From Streptomyces lavendofoliae (GTDB taxonomy: Bacteria > Actinomycetota > Actinomycetes > Streptomycetales > Streptomycetaceae), in NCBI RefSeq assembly GCF_014649735.1, contig NZ_BMTP01000013.1:1-64000 (forward strand): a DNA stretch of 64,000 nt. Reading direction: 5' to 3'. The notes under the pieces were generated by a model that had not been told where the DNA came from, did no database searches, and saw only the letters and a program-made list of their open reading frames with translations. Made by a program: the position numbers and the translations under genes. Positions 49,301 to 56,595 of this stretch are shown piece after piece (position 1 is the first letter of the stretch; each line of letters opens with the position of its first letter).

Positions 49301-49954
49301 TCCGGCCGCACCCCCGCCGACCTGACGGTCCTCATGGAGCGGCTCGACTCCGTCTGGGACGCGCTCGCCTTCGACGCCCCCTGGAAGTCCGCCCAGGAGA
49401 AGGAGCACGCGCGCGTGGCGCTGGAGCGGTTCCTGCGCTGGCACGTCATGGACCGTGCCGGCCGTACCCCCGCCGCCACCGAGCACGACTTCGACGTCAC
49501 CCTGGAGGCGGGGCAGTACGAGGTGCGGATCCGGGGCTCCATGGACCGGGTCGAGGCCGACGAGCACGGCCGGGCCTACGTCGTCGACTTCAAGACCGGC
49601 AAGTCGGCCCCCACCAAGGACGAGGTCGCCCACCACCCCCAGCTCGCCGTGTACCAGCTCGCCGTCCGCGAGGGCGCCGTCGACGAGGTCTTCGGCGGCC
49701 GCCGGCCCGAGCCCGGCGGCGCCGAACTCGTCCAGTTGCGCCAGCCCGCCCCGAAGAAGGAGGGCGGGGACGAGCTGCCCAAGGTGCAGGCGCAGGAGCC
49801 GCTCGGCGGGGAGTGGGTCGGCGAACTGCTCGCGACGGCCGCCGGACGGGTCCTGGACGAACGCTTCACCCCGTCCACCGGCAAGCACTGCGACCACTGC
49901 GCGTTCCGGGCCTCGTGCAGCGCCCGGCCCGAGGGCCGGCACATCGTGGAGTGA
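46376..49954 (+). CDS. adnA: UvrD-like helicase-nuclease subunit, AdnA-type
   Basis: This 1192-aa protein combines an SF1A motor with a C-terminal RecB-family nuclease. Motor motifs are LAGPGTGKTTTLVEA (I), TFSRKAAVELRDRM (Ia), VDEYQDTDPAQVRLL (II), FGDPDQSIYAFRGA (III) and TAHRSKGLEWGLVVV (V), followed by FYVAATRARDRL (VI). The nuclease has VVDFKTGKSAP and HPQLAVYQLAV, and an Fe-S Cys cluster (NTCALQWFL, then HCDHCAFRASC). A roughly 110-residue Gly/Asp/Pro-rich insertion (47700-48070) separates motor subdomains. AdnAB is the actinobacterial double-strand-break resection complex. First-gene position matches AdnA; in mycobacterial AdnA the motor is the weaker one. GTG start. Confidence 0.87.
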   Translation: MSSSSITTGRTPSRGRTPGAYRLVRTPPVPVSPPLLDASQRAVVDHDGGPLLVLAGPGTGKTTTLVEAVAARIAGGTDPERILVLTFSRKAAVELRDRMTARIGGVSAPQATTFHSFCYALIRAHQDADLFAEPLRLLSGPEQDLAVRELLAGQLDLEREGLARVHWPDELRACLTTRGFADEVRAVLARSRELGLGPRALGDFAARTGRRDWSAAAAFLAEYLDVLDMQGVLDYAELVHRAVLLACEVTLPGYDAVFVDEYQDTDPAQVRLLRALAGGGRTLCAFGDPDQSIYAFRGADINGILDFPAMFRRADGTPAPVAVLTTSRRSGAALLSATRLLTTRMPLPRLPADKARAHRGLAAVRGGGRVEAYTFPTPSTEVDNIADILRRAHLEEGVPWNDMAVLVRAGGRTIPTLRRALTSAGVPVEVDGNDVPLRHEPAVAPLLAALRAAAAPDAAVADVPAPDAPVAEAPGGAGDGRGARADGADREGTPEHGSAPGRDGSPGGEGPRVFTPAGEGDDTRGGDPAADGDDTPGSGGEAGAPEDGDLADPARGSAAEDRAPAETRPWLDTETAISLLTSPLGGMDAADLRRLGRALRDEERAGGNKVPPPSDVLLARALAEPERLVAHDPSYARGAQRLGDLLRRTRELLAGGGTAEEALWLLWNGTPWPARLQRAALRGGAAGRNADRDLDAVCALFDTAARAEERTGGRGALNFLEELDAQDIAADTLSKRPVRPDAVRLMTAHRSKGLEWGLVVVAGVQEGLWPDLRRRGSLLEADRIGRDGIAEPLTPGALLAEERRLFYVAATRARDRLVVTAVKAPADDGDQPSRFLTELGVEPKDVTGRPRRPLAVAALVAELRATTVDPDASPALRDAAARRLARLAALTDDEGQPLVPAAHPYRWWGLYEPTRAAVPLRDRDRPVALSGSALDQLANTCALQWFLGREVKADAPATAAQGFGNVVHVLADEVASGRTPADLTVLMERLDSVWDALAFDAPWKSAQEKEHARVALERFLRWHVMDRAGRTPAATEHDFDVTLEAGQYEVRIRGSMDRVEADEHGRAYVVDFKTGKSAPTKDEVAHHPQLAVYQLAVREGAVDEVFGGRRPEPGGAELVQLRQPAPKKEGGDELPKVQAQEPLGGEWVGELLATAAGRVLDERFTPSTGKHCDHCAFRASCSARPEGRHIVE

Positions 49955-49992
49955 GACAGGACTGTCAGTGGGGCCGGTTAGCCTCGTTGACC

Positions 49993-52900
49993 GTGACCAC
50001 TCGCCTCACCGACCCCGAGCAGCTCAAGGAGCTCCTCGGCATCCCGTTCACCCCGGAGCAGACGGCCTGCATCACCGCGCCGCCCGCGCCGCAGGTCATC
50101 GTGGCCGGAGCCGGCTCCGGCAAGACGACGGTGATGGCCGCCCGGGTGGTCTGGCTGGTCGGCACGGGCCAGGTCGCGCCCGAGCAGGTCCTCGGCCTGA
50201 CGTTCACCAACAAGGCCGCCGGAGAGCTGGCCGAGCGGGTCCGCAAGGCGCTGGTCCGGGCCGGGGTGACCGATCCGGACGTCATCGACCCGGACAACCC
50301 GCCGGGCGAGCCGCGCATCTCCACGTACCACGCCTTCGCCGGGCAGCTCCTCACCGACCACGGCCTGCGCATCGGCCTGGAGCCCACCGCGCGCCTCCTC
50401 GCCGACGCCACCCGCTACCAGCTCGCCGCCCGCGTGCTGCGCGAGGCGCCCGGGCCGTACCCCGCCCTGACCAGGTCCTTCCCCGCCCTCGTCAGCGATC
50501 TGCTGGCCCTCGACGCGGAGCTCGCCGAGCACCTCGTCCGCCCCGAGGACCTCCTCGGTCACGACACCGAGCTGCTCGCCGCCCTGGCGGACGCCCGCCT
50601 CACCAACGCCGACCTCCGCAAGGTCCCGGAGGCCGCCGGCGCCCGCCGCCAGCTCACCGACCTGGTGATCCGGTACCGCGCGGCCAAGCGCGAGCGCGAC
50701 CTGCTCGACTTCGGCGACCAGATCGCGCTCTCCGCCGAGCTGGCCCTCACCCGCCCCGAGGTCGGGCAGATCCTGCGCGGCGAGTTCCGGGTCGTCCTCC
50801 TGGACGAGTACCAGGACACGTCCGTCGCGCAGCGGCTCCTGCTGTCCGGGCTATTCGGCGGGGGCACGGGCCACCCCGTCACCGCCGTGGGCGACCCCTG
50901 CCAGGCCATCTACGGCTGGCGCGGCGCGTCCGTGGCGAACCTGGACGACTTCCCCGACCACTTCCCGTACGCGGACGGCACCCCCGCCACCCGCTTCTCC
51001 CTCAGCGAGAACCGCCGCAGCGGCGGCCGTCTCCTGGACCTCGCCAACGGGCTCGCCGAGCCGCTGCGCGCCATGCACGCGGGCGTGGAGGCGCTGCGCC
51101 CGGCGCCCGGCGCCGAGCGGGACGGCACCGTGCGGATCGCCCTGCTGCCGACCCAGGCGGAGGAGCTCGATTGGCTGGCCGACTCCCTCGCCCACCTCGT
51201 CCGCACGGGCAAGGAACCGGGCGACATCGCGGTCCTGTGCCGTACCGCGAGCGACTTCCCCCGGATCCAGGCCGCCCTGGTCGCGCGGGACGTCCCGGTC
51301 GAGGTCGTCGGCCTGTCCGGACTGCTGCACCTCCCGGAGGTGGCCGACCTGGTGGCGGTCTGCGAGGTCCTCCAGGACCCGGGCGCCAACGCCTCGCTCG
51401 TACGGCTGCTCACCGGGCCCCGCTGGCGGATCGGCGCCCGTGACCTGGCCCTGCTGGGGCGCCGGGCCCGGCTGCTGGTGCACCGCTCGCGGGACGACGG
51501 CGACGCGGACCCCGACGAGCGCCTGGCGGCGGCGGTCGAGGGCGTGGACCCGGCCGAGGTGGTCTCGCTCGCCGACGCCCTGGACACCTTCCTCGAACCG
51601 GCCGGAGCTGACGACGGCCTGCCGTTCTCCGCCGAGGCGCGGGTGCGGTTCGCCCGGCTCGCCACCGAGCTGCGCGAGCTGCGGCGCTCCCTGGCCGACC
51701 CGCTGATGGACGTCCTGCACCGGATCCTGTCCGCCACCGGCCTGGAGGTCGAGTTGTCCGCCTCCCCGCACGCACTGGCGGCCCGCCGCCGGGAGACCCT
51801 GTCGAACTTCCTCGACATCGCGGCCGGCTTCGCCTCCCTGGACGGCGAGGCGTCCCTGCTGGCCTTCCTGGGCTTCCTGCGCACGGCCGCCCAGTACGAG
51901 AAGGGCCTCGACAACGCCCTGCCGGGGGGCGAGAACACCGTCAAGGTGCTGACCGCCCACAAGTCCAAGGGCCTGGAGTGGGACGTCGTCGCGGTCCCGG
52001 GCCTGGTGACCTCCCAGTTCCCCAGCACCAGGTCCCGCGAGTCCTGGACCTCCCAGCCCCAGGTCCTCCCGCACGCGCTGCGCGGTGACGCCCCGACCCT
52101 CCCGGCCGTCGACGGCTGGGACGCCAAGGCGCTGAAGTCGTTCAAGGACGCCATGAAGGACCACCAGCACACCGAGGAGCTGCGCCTGGGGTATGTGACG
52201 TTCACCCGCCCCCGTACCCTCCTGCTGGGCTCGGGCCACTGGTGGGGGCCCACGCAGAAGCGGCCGCGCGGCCCGTCGCCCTTCCTGCACGCGCTGTACG
52301 ACCACTGCGCGGCGGGCTCCGGCGACATCGAGGTGTGGGCGGACGAGCCGGACGAGGACGCCGAGAACCCGCTGCTGGGGGAGGCCACGGCCGACCACGC
52401 CTGGCCGCTGCCGCTGGACCCCACCTCGCTGGCCCACCGCCGCGCGGCGGCCGACAAGGTGATGGAGTACCTGGACTCCCCGCCGGACGCGTCCCCCGAG
52501 CCGTCGCCGGACCCGTCGCCCCGGCCGCAGGACGCGCCGGGCGCCTGCCCGGGGTTCCCCGGCCCGGACCTGCCGGGCCGCGAGCACCCGGACACGGACG
52601 GACCCGGGCGCCCCGACCCCGTTCACCACCTCGGCCACCCCGATCCGGACGAGGTGTGGCCCGACGACATCGCCGGGCCCGATGAGGAGTGGGCCGACGA
52701 CCTCGCCGACTGGGACGACTGGTCCACCGAGCTGCCCGGCGGCGGCCCCGTGCCCGCCGAAGGCGCCCACGTCCCCGCGCCGCAGCCGCACGTCCCCGCG
52801 CCGCACCCGCAAGCGCCGCAGCCGCAGGTCCCCGCGCCCCGCGCCGGCGGGACCGGCGCCGAGGGGGACGACGGGGGCGCGGCGCACTCCGGGCCGCGCG

Positions 52901-53649
52901 GCCCCGAGCGCCTCACACCCGAGGAGGCCCGCGCCATCGCCTCCTGGGACCGCGACCTCGACGCGCTCACCGGGGAGCTCCTCCGCTCCCGCGCGACCAC
53001 CCGGGACGTCCTCCTCCCGGCCTCGCTGTCCGCCTCCCAGCTGCTGCGCCTCGCCGCCGATCCCGAGGGCTTCGCTCAGGAGCTGGCCCGCCCCATGCCG
53101 CGCCCCCCGCAGCCGGCCGCGCGGCGCGGCACCCGGTTCCACGCCTGGGTGGAGGCCCGGTTCGAGGCGCTGCCCCTGCCCATGCTGGGCCCCGACGAGC
53201 TGCCCGGCGGGGAGGTGTACGCCGACGAACCGGAGATCGCCGACGAGCGGGACCTGGCCGCCCTCAAGGAGGCGTTCGAGAACACCGCGTACGCCCACCG
53301 CACCCCCCACCGGGTCGAGGCGCCCTTCCAGCTGGCCCTGGCCGGCCGGGTGGTCCGCGGCCGCATCGACGCCGTCTACCGGGACGTCGACCCGGACACC
53401 GGCGCCGTGACGTACGAGATCGTCGACTGGAAGACCAACCGCTCCCGCACCGCCGACCCCCTCCAGCTCGCGGTCTACCGGCTCGCCTGGGCCGAGCAGC
53501 ACGGTCTGCCCCTGGACGCGGTCACGGCCGCCTTCGTGTACGTCCGCACGGGCGAGGTCGTACGCCCGGCCGGCCTCCCCGGACGCGACGGGATCGAGCG
53601 CGTCCTGCTCCGTGGGACGCCCGACGGGACGACCCCGGACGCCGGATAG
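49993..53649 (+). CDS. adnB: UvrD-like helicase-nuclease subunit, AdnB-type
   Basis: The 1218-aa protein starts at GTG 49993 (VTTRLTDPEQLKELL), 38 bp after adnA. Motor motifs are VAGAGSGKTTVMAARV, LTFTNKAAGELAERV, LLDEYQDTSVAQRLL, VGDPCQAIYGWRGA, LTAHKSKGLEWDVVAVPG and YVTFTRPRTLLL. The nuclease part has EIVDWKTNRSRTADPLQLAVYRLAW, with catalytic Asp and Lys. Between them is a Pro/Asp/His-rich insertion of about 150 residues (52480-52920). It lacks the four-Cys cluster seen in the first subunit. In AdnAB this subunit is the lead motor that drives end resection of broken DNA. Confidence 0.87.
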   Translation: MTTRLTDPEQLKELLGIPFTPEQTACITAPPAPQVIVAGAGSGKTTVMAARVVWLVGTGQVAPEQVLGLTFTNKAAGELAERVRKALVRAGVTDPDVIDPDNPPGEPRISTYHAFAGQLLTDHGLRIGLEPTARLLADATRYQLAARVLREAPGPYPALTRSFPALVSDLLALDAELAEHLVRPEDLLGHDTELLAALADARLTNADLRKVPEAAGARRQLTDLVIRYRAAKRERDLLDFGDQIALSAELALTRPEVGQILRGEFRVVLLDEYQDTSVAQRLLLSGLFGGGTGHPVTAVGDPCQAIYGWRGASVANLDDFPDHFPYADGTPATRFSLSENRRSGGRLLDLANGLAEPLRAMHAGVEALRPAPGAERDGTVRIALLPTQAEELDWLADSLAHLVRTGKEPGDIAVLCRTASDFPRIQAALVARDVPVEVVGLSGLLHLPEVADLVAVCEVLQDPGANASLVRLLTGPRWRIGARDLALLGRRARLLVHRSRDDGDADPDERLAAAVEGVDPAEVVSLADALDTFLEPAGADDGLPFSAEARVRFARLATELRELRRSLADPLMDVLHRILSATGLEVELSASPHALAARRRETLSNFLDIAAGFASLDGEASLLAFLGFLRTAAQYEKGLDNALPGGENTVKVLTAHKSKGLEWDVVAVPGLVTSQFPSTRSRESWTSQPQVLPHALRGDAPTLPAVDGWDAKALKSFKDAMKDHQHTEELRLGYVTFTRPRTLLLGSGHWWGPTQKRPRGPSPFLHALYDHCAAGSGDIEVWADEPDEDAENPLLGEATADHAWPLPLDPTSLAHRRAAADKVMEYLDSPPDASPEPSPDPSPRPQDAPGACPGFPGPDLPGREHPDTDGPGRPDPVHHLGHPDPDEVWPDDIAGPDEEWADDLADWDDWSTELPGGGPVPAEGAHVPAPQPHVPAPHPQAPQPQVPAPRAGGTGAEGDDGGAAHSGPRGPERLTPEEARAIASWDRDLDALTGELLRSRATTRDVLLPASLSASQLLRLAADPEGFAQELARPMPRPPQPAARRGTRFHAWVEARFEALPLPMLGPDELPGGEVYADEPEIADERDLAALKEAFENTAYAHRTPHRVEAPFQLALAGRVVRGRIDAVYRDVDPDTGAVTYEIVDWKTNRSRTADPLQLAVYRLAWAEQHGLPLDAVTAAFVYVRTGEVVRPAGLPGRDGIERVLLRGTPDGTTPDAG

Positions 53650-53652
53650 GCT
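53647..53652 (+). promoter_or_regulatory. -10 box (TAGGCT) of a leaderless promoter
   Basis: TAGGCT lies 6 nt before ATG 53659 and overlaps the adnB stop codon (TAG). It is the same GATAGGCTCGG string as before dapE. Confidence 0.5.
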
Positions 53653-53658
53653 CGGGGC

Positions 53659-55065
53659 ATGAGCGACACCCCGGACAGCGCCGTCCAGACCGTACGCGGG
53701 TACATAGACCAGCACCGCGCCGCATTCCTCGACGACCTCGTCGAGTGGCTGCGCATCCCGTCCGTGTCGGCGCAGCCCGCGCACGCCCCGGACGTCCGGC
53801 GCAGTGCCGAATGGCTCACGGCCAAGCTCCGGGAGACCGGCTTCCCGGTCGCGGAGGTGTGGGAGACGGACGGCGCCCCGGCGGTCTACGCCGAGTGGCC
53901 CTCCGGCGACCCGGACGCGCCCACGGTGCTGGTCTACGGGCACCACGACGTCCAGCCCGCCGCCCGCGAGGACGGCTGGGAGACCGACCCCTTCGAGCCC
54001 GTGGTCCGGGGCGGCCGGCTGTACGCGCGCGGTGCCGCCGACGACAAGGGCCAGGTGTTCTTCCACACCCTCGGGGTCCGCGCACACCTCGCGCTGACCG
54101 GCCGCTCCGCCCCCGCCGTCAACCTCAAGCTGCTCGTCGAGGGTGAGGAGGAGTCCGGCTCCCCGCACTTCCGGGCACTGGTCGAGCGCCACCGCGACCG
54201 GCTCGAGGCGGACGCGGTGGTGGTCTCGGACACCGGCATGTGGTCGGAGACGACGCCCACCGTGTGCACGGGCCTGCGGGGCGTCGCCGACTGCGAGATC
54301 GAGCTGTACGGCCCCGACCAGGACATCCACTCCGGTGCCTTCGGCGGCGCCGTGCCCAACCCGGCCACGATCGCCGCCCGCCTGGTCGCCGCGCTGCACG
54401 ACGAGAACGAGCGCGTGACGATCCCCGGGTTCTACGACGGCGTCGAGGAGCTGACCGACTCCGAGCGCGCGCTGATCGCCGAGCTGCCGTTCGACGAGAC
54501 GTCGTGGCTGGCCAACGCCTCCTCGTACGGGACGCTGGGCGAGGCCGGCTACTCCACCCTGGAGCGCGTGTGGGCCCGCCCCACCGCCGAGGTCAACGGC
54601 ATCGGCGGCGGCTATCAGGGCCCCGGCGGCAAGACGATCGTCCCGGCGTCCGCCCAGCTCAAGCTGTCGTTCCGGCTGGTCTCCGGTCAGGACCCGTACG
54701 TGATCGAGGCGGCCGTCCGCGACTGGGTGGCCGCCCGTGTCCCGGACGGCATCCGCCACAAGATCGCCTTCGGCGCGCCGACCCGCCCGTGCCTGACGCC
54801 GCTCGACCACCCGGCCCTCCAGGCGGTCGTCCGGTCGATGAGCAGGGCCTTCGACGGCGCGAAGATCCGCTTCACCCGTGAGGGCGGCTCGGGCCCCGCC
54901 GCCGACCTCCAGGACGTCCTGCACGCGCCGGTGCTGTTCCTGGGCATCTCCGTGCCGTCCGACGGCTGGCACGCGCCGAACGAGAAGGTGGAGCTGGACC
55001 TGCTGCTCAAGGGCGTGGAGACGGCCGCCCACCTGTGGGGCGACCTGGCCGGCGCGCTGCGCTGA
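53659..55065 (+). CDS. M20/M28-type metallo-dipeptidase
   Basis: This 468-aa cytoplasmic enzyme has the dipeptidase subgroup motifs of M20: VLVYGHHDVQPA (His, Asp), LYARGAADDKGQ (bridging Asp), LLVEGEEESGSPHF (catalytic Glu pair), VSDTGMW, and ISVPSDGWHAPNEKVEL with the late metal His. A lid domain is inserted (LYGPDQDIHSGAFGGAVPNP). It hydrolyses dipeptides; the exact specificity is unknown. Length and motifs resemble carnosinase/DUG1-like enzymes. The ATG is leaderless-type and sits 10 bp after adnB. Confidence 0.88.
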   Translation: MSDTPDSAVQTVRGYIDQHRAAFLDDLVEWLRIPSVSAQPAHAPDVRRSAEWLTAKLRETGFPVAEVWETDGAPAVYAEWPSGDPDAPTVLVYGHHDVQPAAREDGWETDPFEPVVRGGRLYARGAADDKGQVFFHTLGVRAHLALTGRSAPAVNLKLLVEGEEESGSPHFRALVERHRDRLEADAVVVSDTGMWSETTPTVCTGLRGVADCEIELYGPDQDIHSGAFGGAVPNPATIAARLVAALHDENERVTIPGFYDGVEELTDSERALIAELPFDETSWLANASSYGTLGEAGYSTLERVWARPTAEVNGIGGGYQGPGGKTIVPASAQLKLSFRLVSGQDPYVIEAAVRDWVAARVPDGIRHKIAFGAPTRPCLTPLDHPALQAVVRSMSRAFDGAKIRFTREGGSGPAADLQDVLHAPVLFLGISVPSDGWHAPNEKVELDLLLKGVETAAHLWGDLAGALR

Positions 55066-55183
55066 GCCGTACGGGAGTCCTGCCCCGCCCGACGGCGCAC
55101 CCCGCCCGGAGGCACCCCGCCGAGAGGCACCCAGCTGAACAGACGCCCAGGAGAACCCATCCACCGGGGGAGTTGGAAGCACA

Positions 55184-56131
55184 GTGAGCACCATGAGTAA
55201 CGAGGCCGGGCACCGGCCGATCGGCCTCACCGCCCCGAGCGGCATCGACCGCGCGGCCCACCACCGTCTCGACGAGGCGTGGCTGGCCGCCGCCTGGAGC
55301 CACCCCACGACCCGGGTCTTCGTCGTGTCCGGCGGCCAGGCCCTGATCGACGACACCCCCGACGGGCGCACCGAACTGGTCATGACCCCGGCCTTCGAGG
55401 CTCCGGTCACCGAGACCCACCGGTACTTCCTGGGCACGGACGAGGAGGGCGTCAGCTACTTCGCGCTGCAGAAGGACTCCCTGCCGGGCCGCATGGACCA
55501 GTCGGCGCGGCCGGCCGGGCTGCGCGAGGCCGGGCTGCTGCTGTCCCCGCGCGACGCGGGGCTGATGGTGCACGCGGTGGCCCTGGAGAACTGGCAGCGG
55601 CTCCACCGCTTCTGCTCGCGCTGCGGCGAGCGCACGGTCATCGCGGCCGCCGGCCACATCCGCCGCTGCCCGGCCTGCGGCGCCGAGCACTACCCGCGTA
55701 CCGACCCGGCGGTGATCATGCTGGTGACGGACGAGGAGGACCGGGCGCTGCTGGGCCGGCAGGTGCACTGGCCCGAGGGCCGGTTCTCGACGCTGGCGGG
55801 CTTCGTGGAGCCCGGCGAGTCGATCGAGCAGTCGGTGGCCCGCGAGGTCTTCGAGGAGGCCGGGGTGACGGTCGGCGAGGTGGAGTACGTCGCCAGCCAG
55901 CCGTGGCCGTTCCCCTCCAGCCTGATGCTGGGCTTCATGGCGCGTGCGACGTCGTCCGAGATCGACGTGGACGGCGACGAGATCGAGGAGGCCCGCTGGT
56001 TCTCCCGGGAAGAGCTGCGGGCCGCGTTCGAGTCCGGCGAGGTCCTTCCCCCGTACGGAATCTCGATCGCGGCCCGTCTGATCGAGCTCTGGTACGGCAA
56101 GCCGCTGCCGAAGCCCGGGAACGTGGCGTAG
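55184..56131 (+). CDS. nudC: NAD(+) diphosphatase / NADH-capped RNA decapping enzyme
   Basis: This 315-aa Nudix protein has a central zinc ribbon (FCSRCGER and RCPACGAEHYPR). The Nudix box is GFVEPGESIEQSVAREVFEEAGV. SQPWPFPSSLMLGFMA just downstream is diagnostic for NudC. It hydrolyses NADH/NAD+ to NMNH/NMN and AMP, and can remove NAD caps from RNA. The N-terminal domain is the family's beta-rich dimer region. Start is GTG 55184 after GGGGGAG; ATG 55193 is possible. It is convergent with mrx1 with 16 bp between. Confidence 0.92.
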   Translation: MSTMSNEAGHRPIGLTAPSGIDRAAHHRLDEAWLAAAWSHPTTRVFVVSGGQALIDDTPDGRTELVMTPAFEAPVTETHRYFLGTDEEGVSYFALQKDSLPGRMDQSARPAGLREAGLLLSPRDAGLMVHAVALENWQRLHRFCSRCGERTVIAAAGHIRRCPACGAEHYPRTDPAVIMLVTDEEDRALLGRQVHWPEGRFSTLAGFVEPGESIEQSVAREVFEEAGVTVGEVEYVASQPWPFPSSLMLGFMARATSSEIDVDGDEIEEARWFSREELRAAFESGEVLPPYGISIAARLIELWYGKPLPKPGNVA

Positions 56132-56147
56132 CGCCGGTCGCCGCCGG

Positions 56148-56390
56148 TCAGGCGCCGATCTTCTGCTTCACCTGGGCCAGCGAGGGGTTCGTCAGGGTCG
56201 TCCCGTCCGCGAAGAGGACGGTCGGGACGGTCTGGTTGCCCCCGTTGGCCTTCTCCACGAACGCGGCCGACTCCGGGTCCTGCTCGATGTTGACCTCGGT
56301 GTACGCGATGCCCTCACGGTCCATCTGGCTCTTCAGCCGCCGGCAGTAACCGCACCACGTCGTGCTGTACATCGTCAGGCTGCCCTGCAT
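56148..56390 (-). CDS. mrx1: mycoredoxin-1 (glutaredoxin-like)
   Basis: This 80-aa thioredoxin-fold protein carries the active site WCGYC (Cys13 and Cys16) near the N-terminus. It also has the cis-Pro region NQTVPTVLFADG and a C-terminal LTNPSLAQVKQKIG. Mycoredoxin reduces mycothiol mixed disulfides in actinomycetes, which lack glutathione. The ATG at 56390 is about 50 nt downstream of a perfect sigma-R-type promoter. The gene is divergent from uvrD2, the same pair as in mycobacteria. Confidence 0.93.
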   Translation of the reverse strand: MQGSLTMYSTTWCGYCRRLKSQMDREGIAYTEVNIEQDPESAAFVEKANGGNQTVPTVLFADGTTLTNPSLAQVKQKIGA

Positions 56391-56445
56391 CGTCTGCGCT
56401 CCTCGGTGTCGCTGGGGGTGGGTGCCTCGGGGCACCAGGAAGCAG

Positions 56446-56472
56446 AACGTCCATCCCGGCCCCACCATTCCC
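56446..56472 (-). promoter_or_regulatory. sigma-R-type promoter of mrx1
   Basis: On the minus strand GGGAAT (plus 56467-56472) is followed by exactly 18 nt and GTT (plus 56446-56448), the sigma-R consensus. It suits a mycothiol-linked redoxin induced by disulfide stress. Confidence 0.78.
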
Positions 56473-56595
56473 GGGACGCCCGGGAACGGGATCAGTACGA
56501 CCGGGGACACGCACGACCGGGGATAAGTACGACCGCGGCGCCGGCCCTGTGGACAACGGTCCCGTCCGCCTCCGGCGACCTGGCAGCATGGCAGG

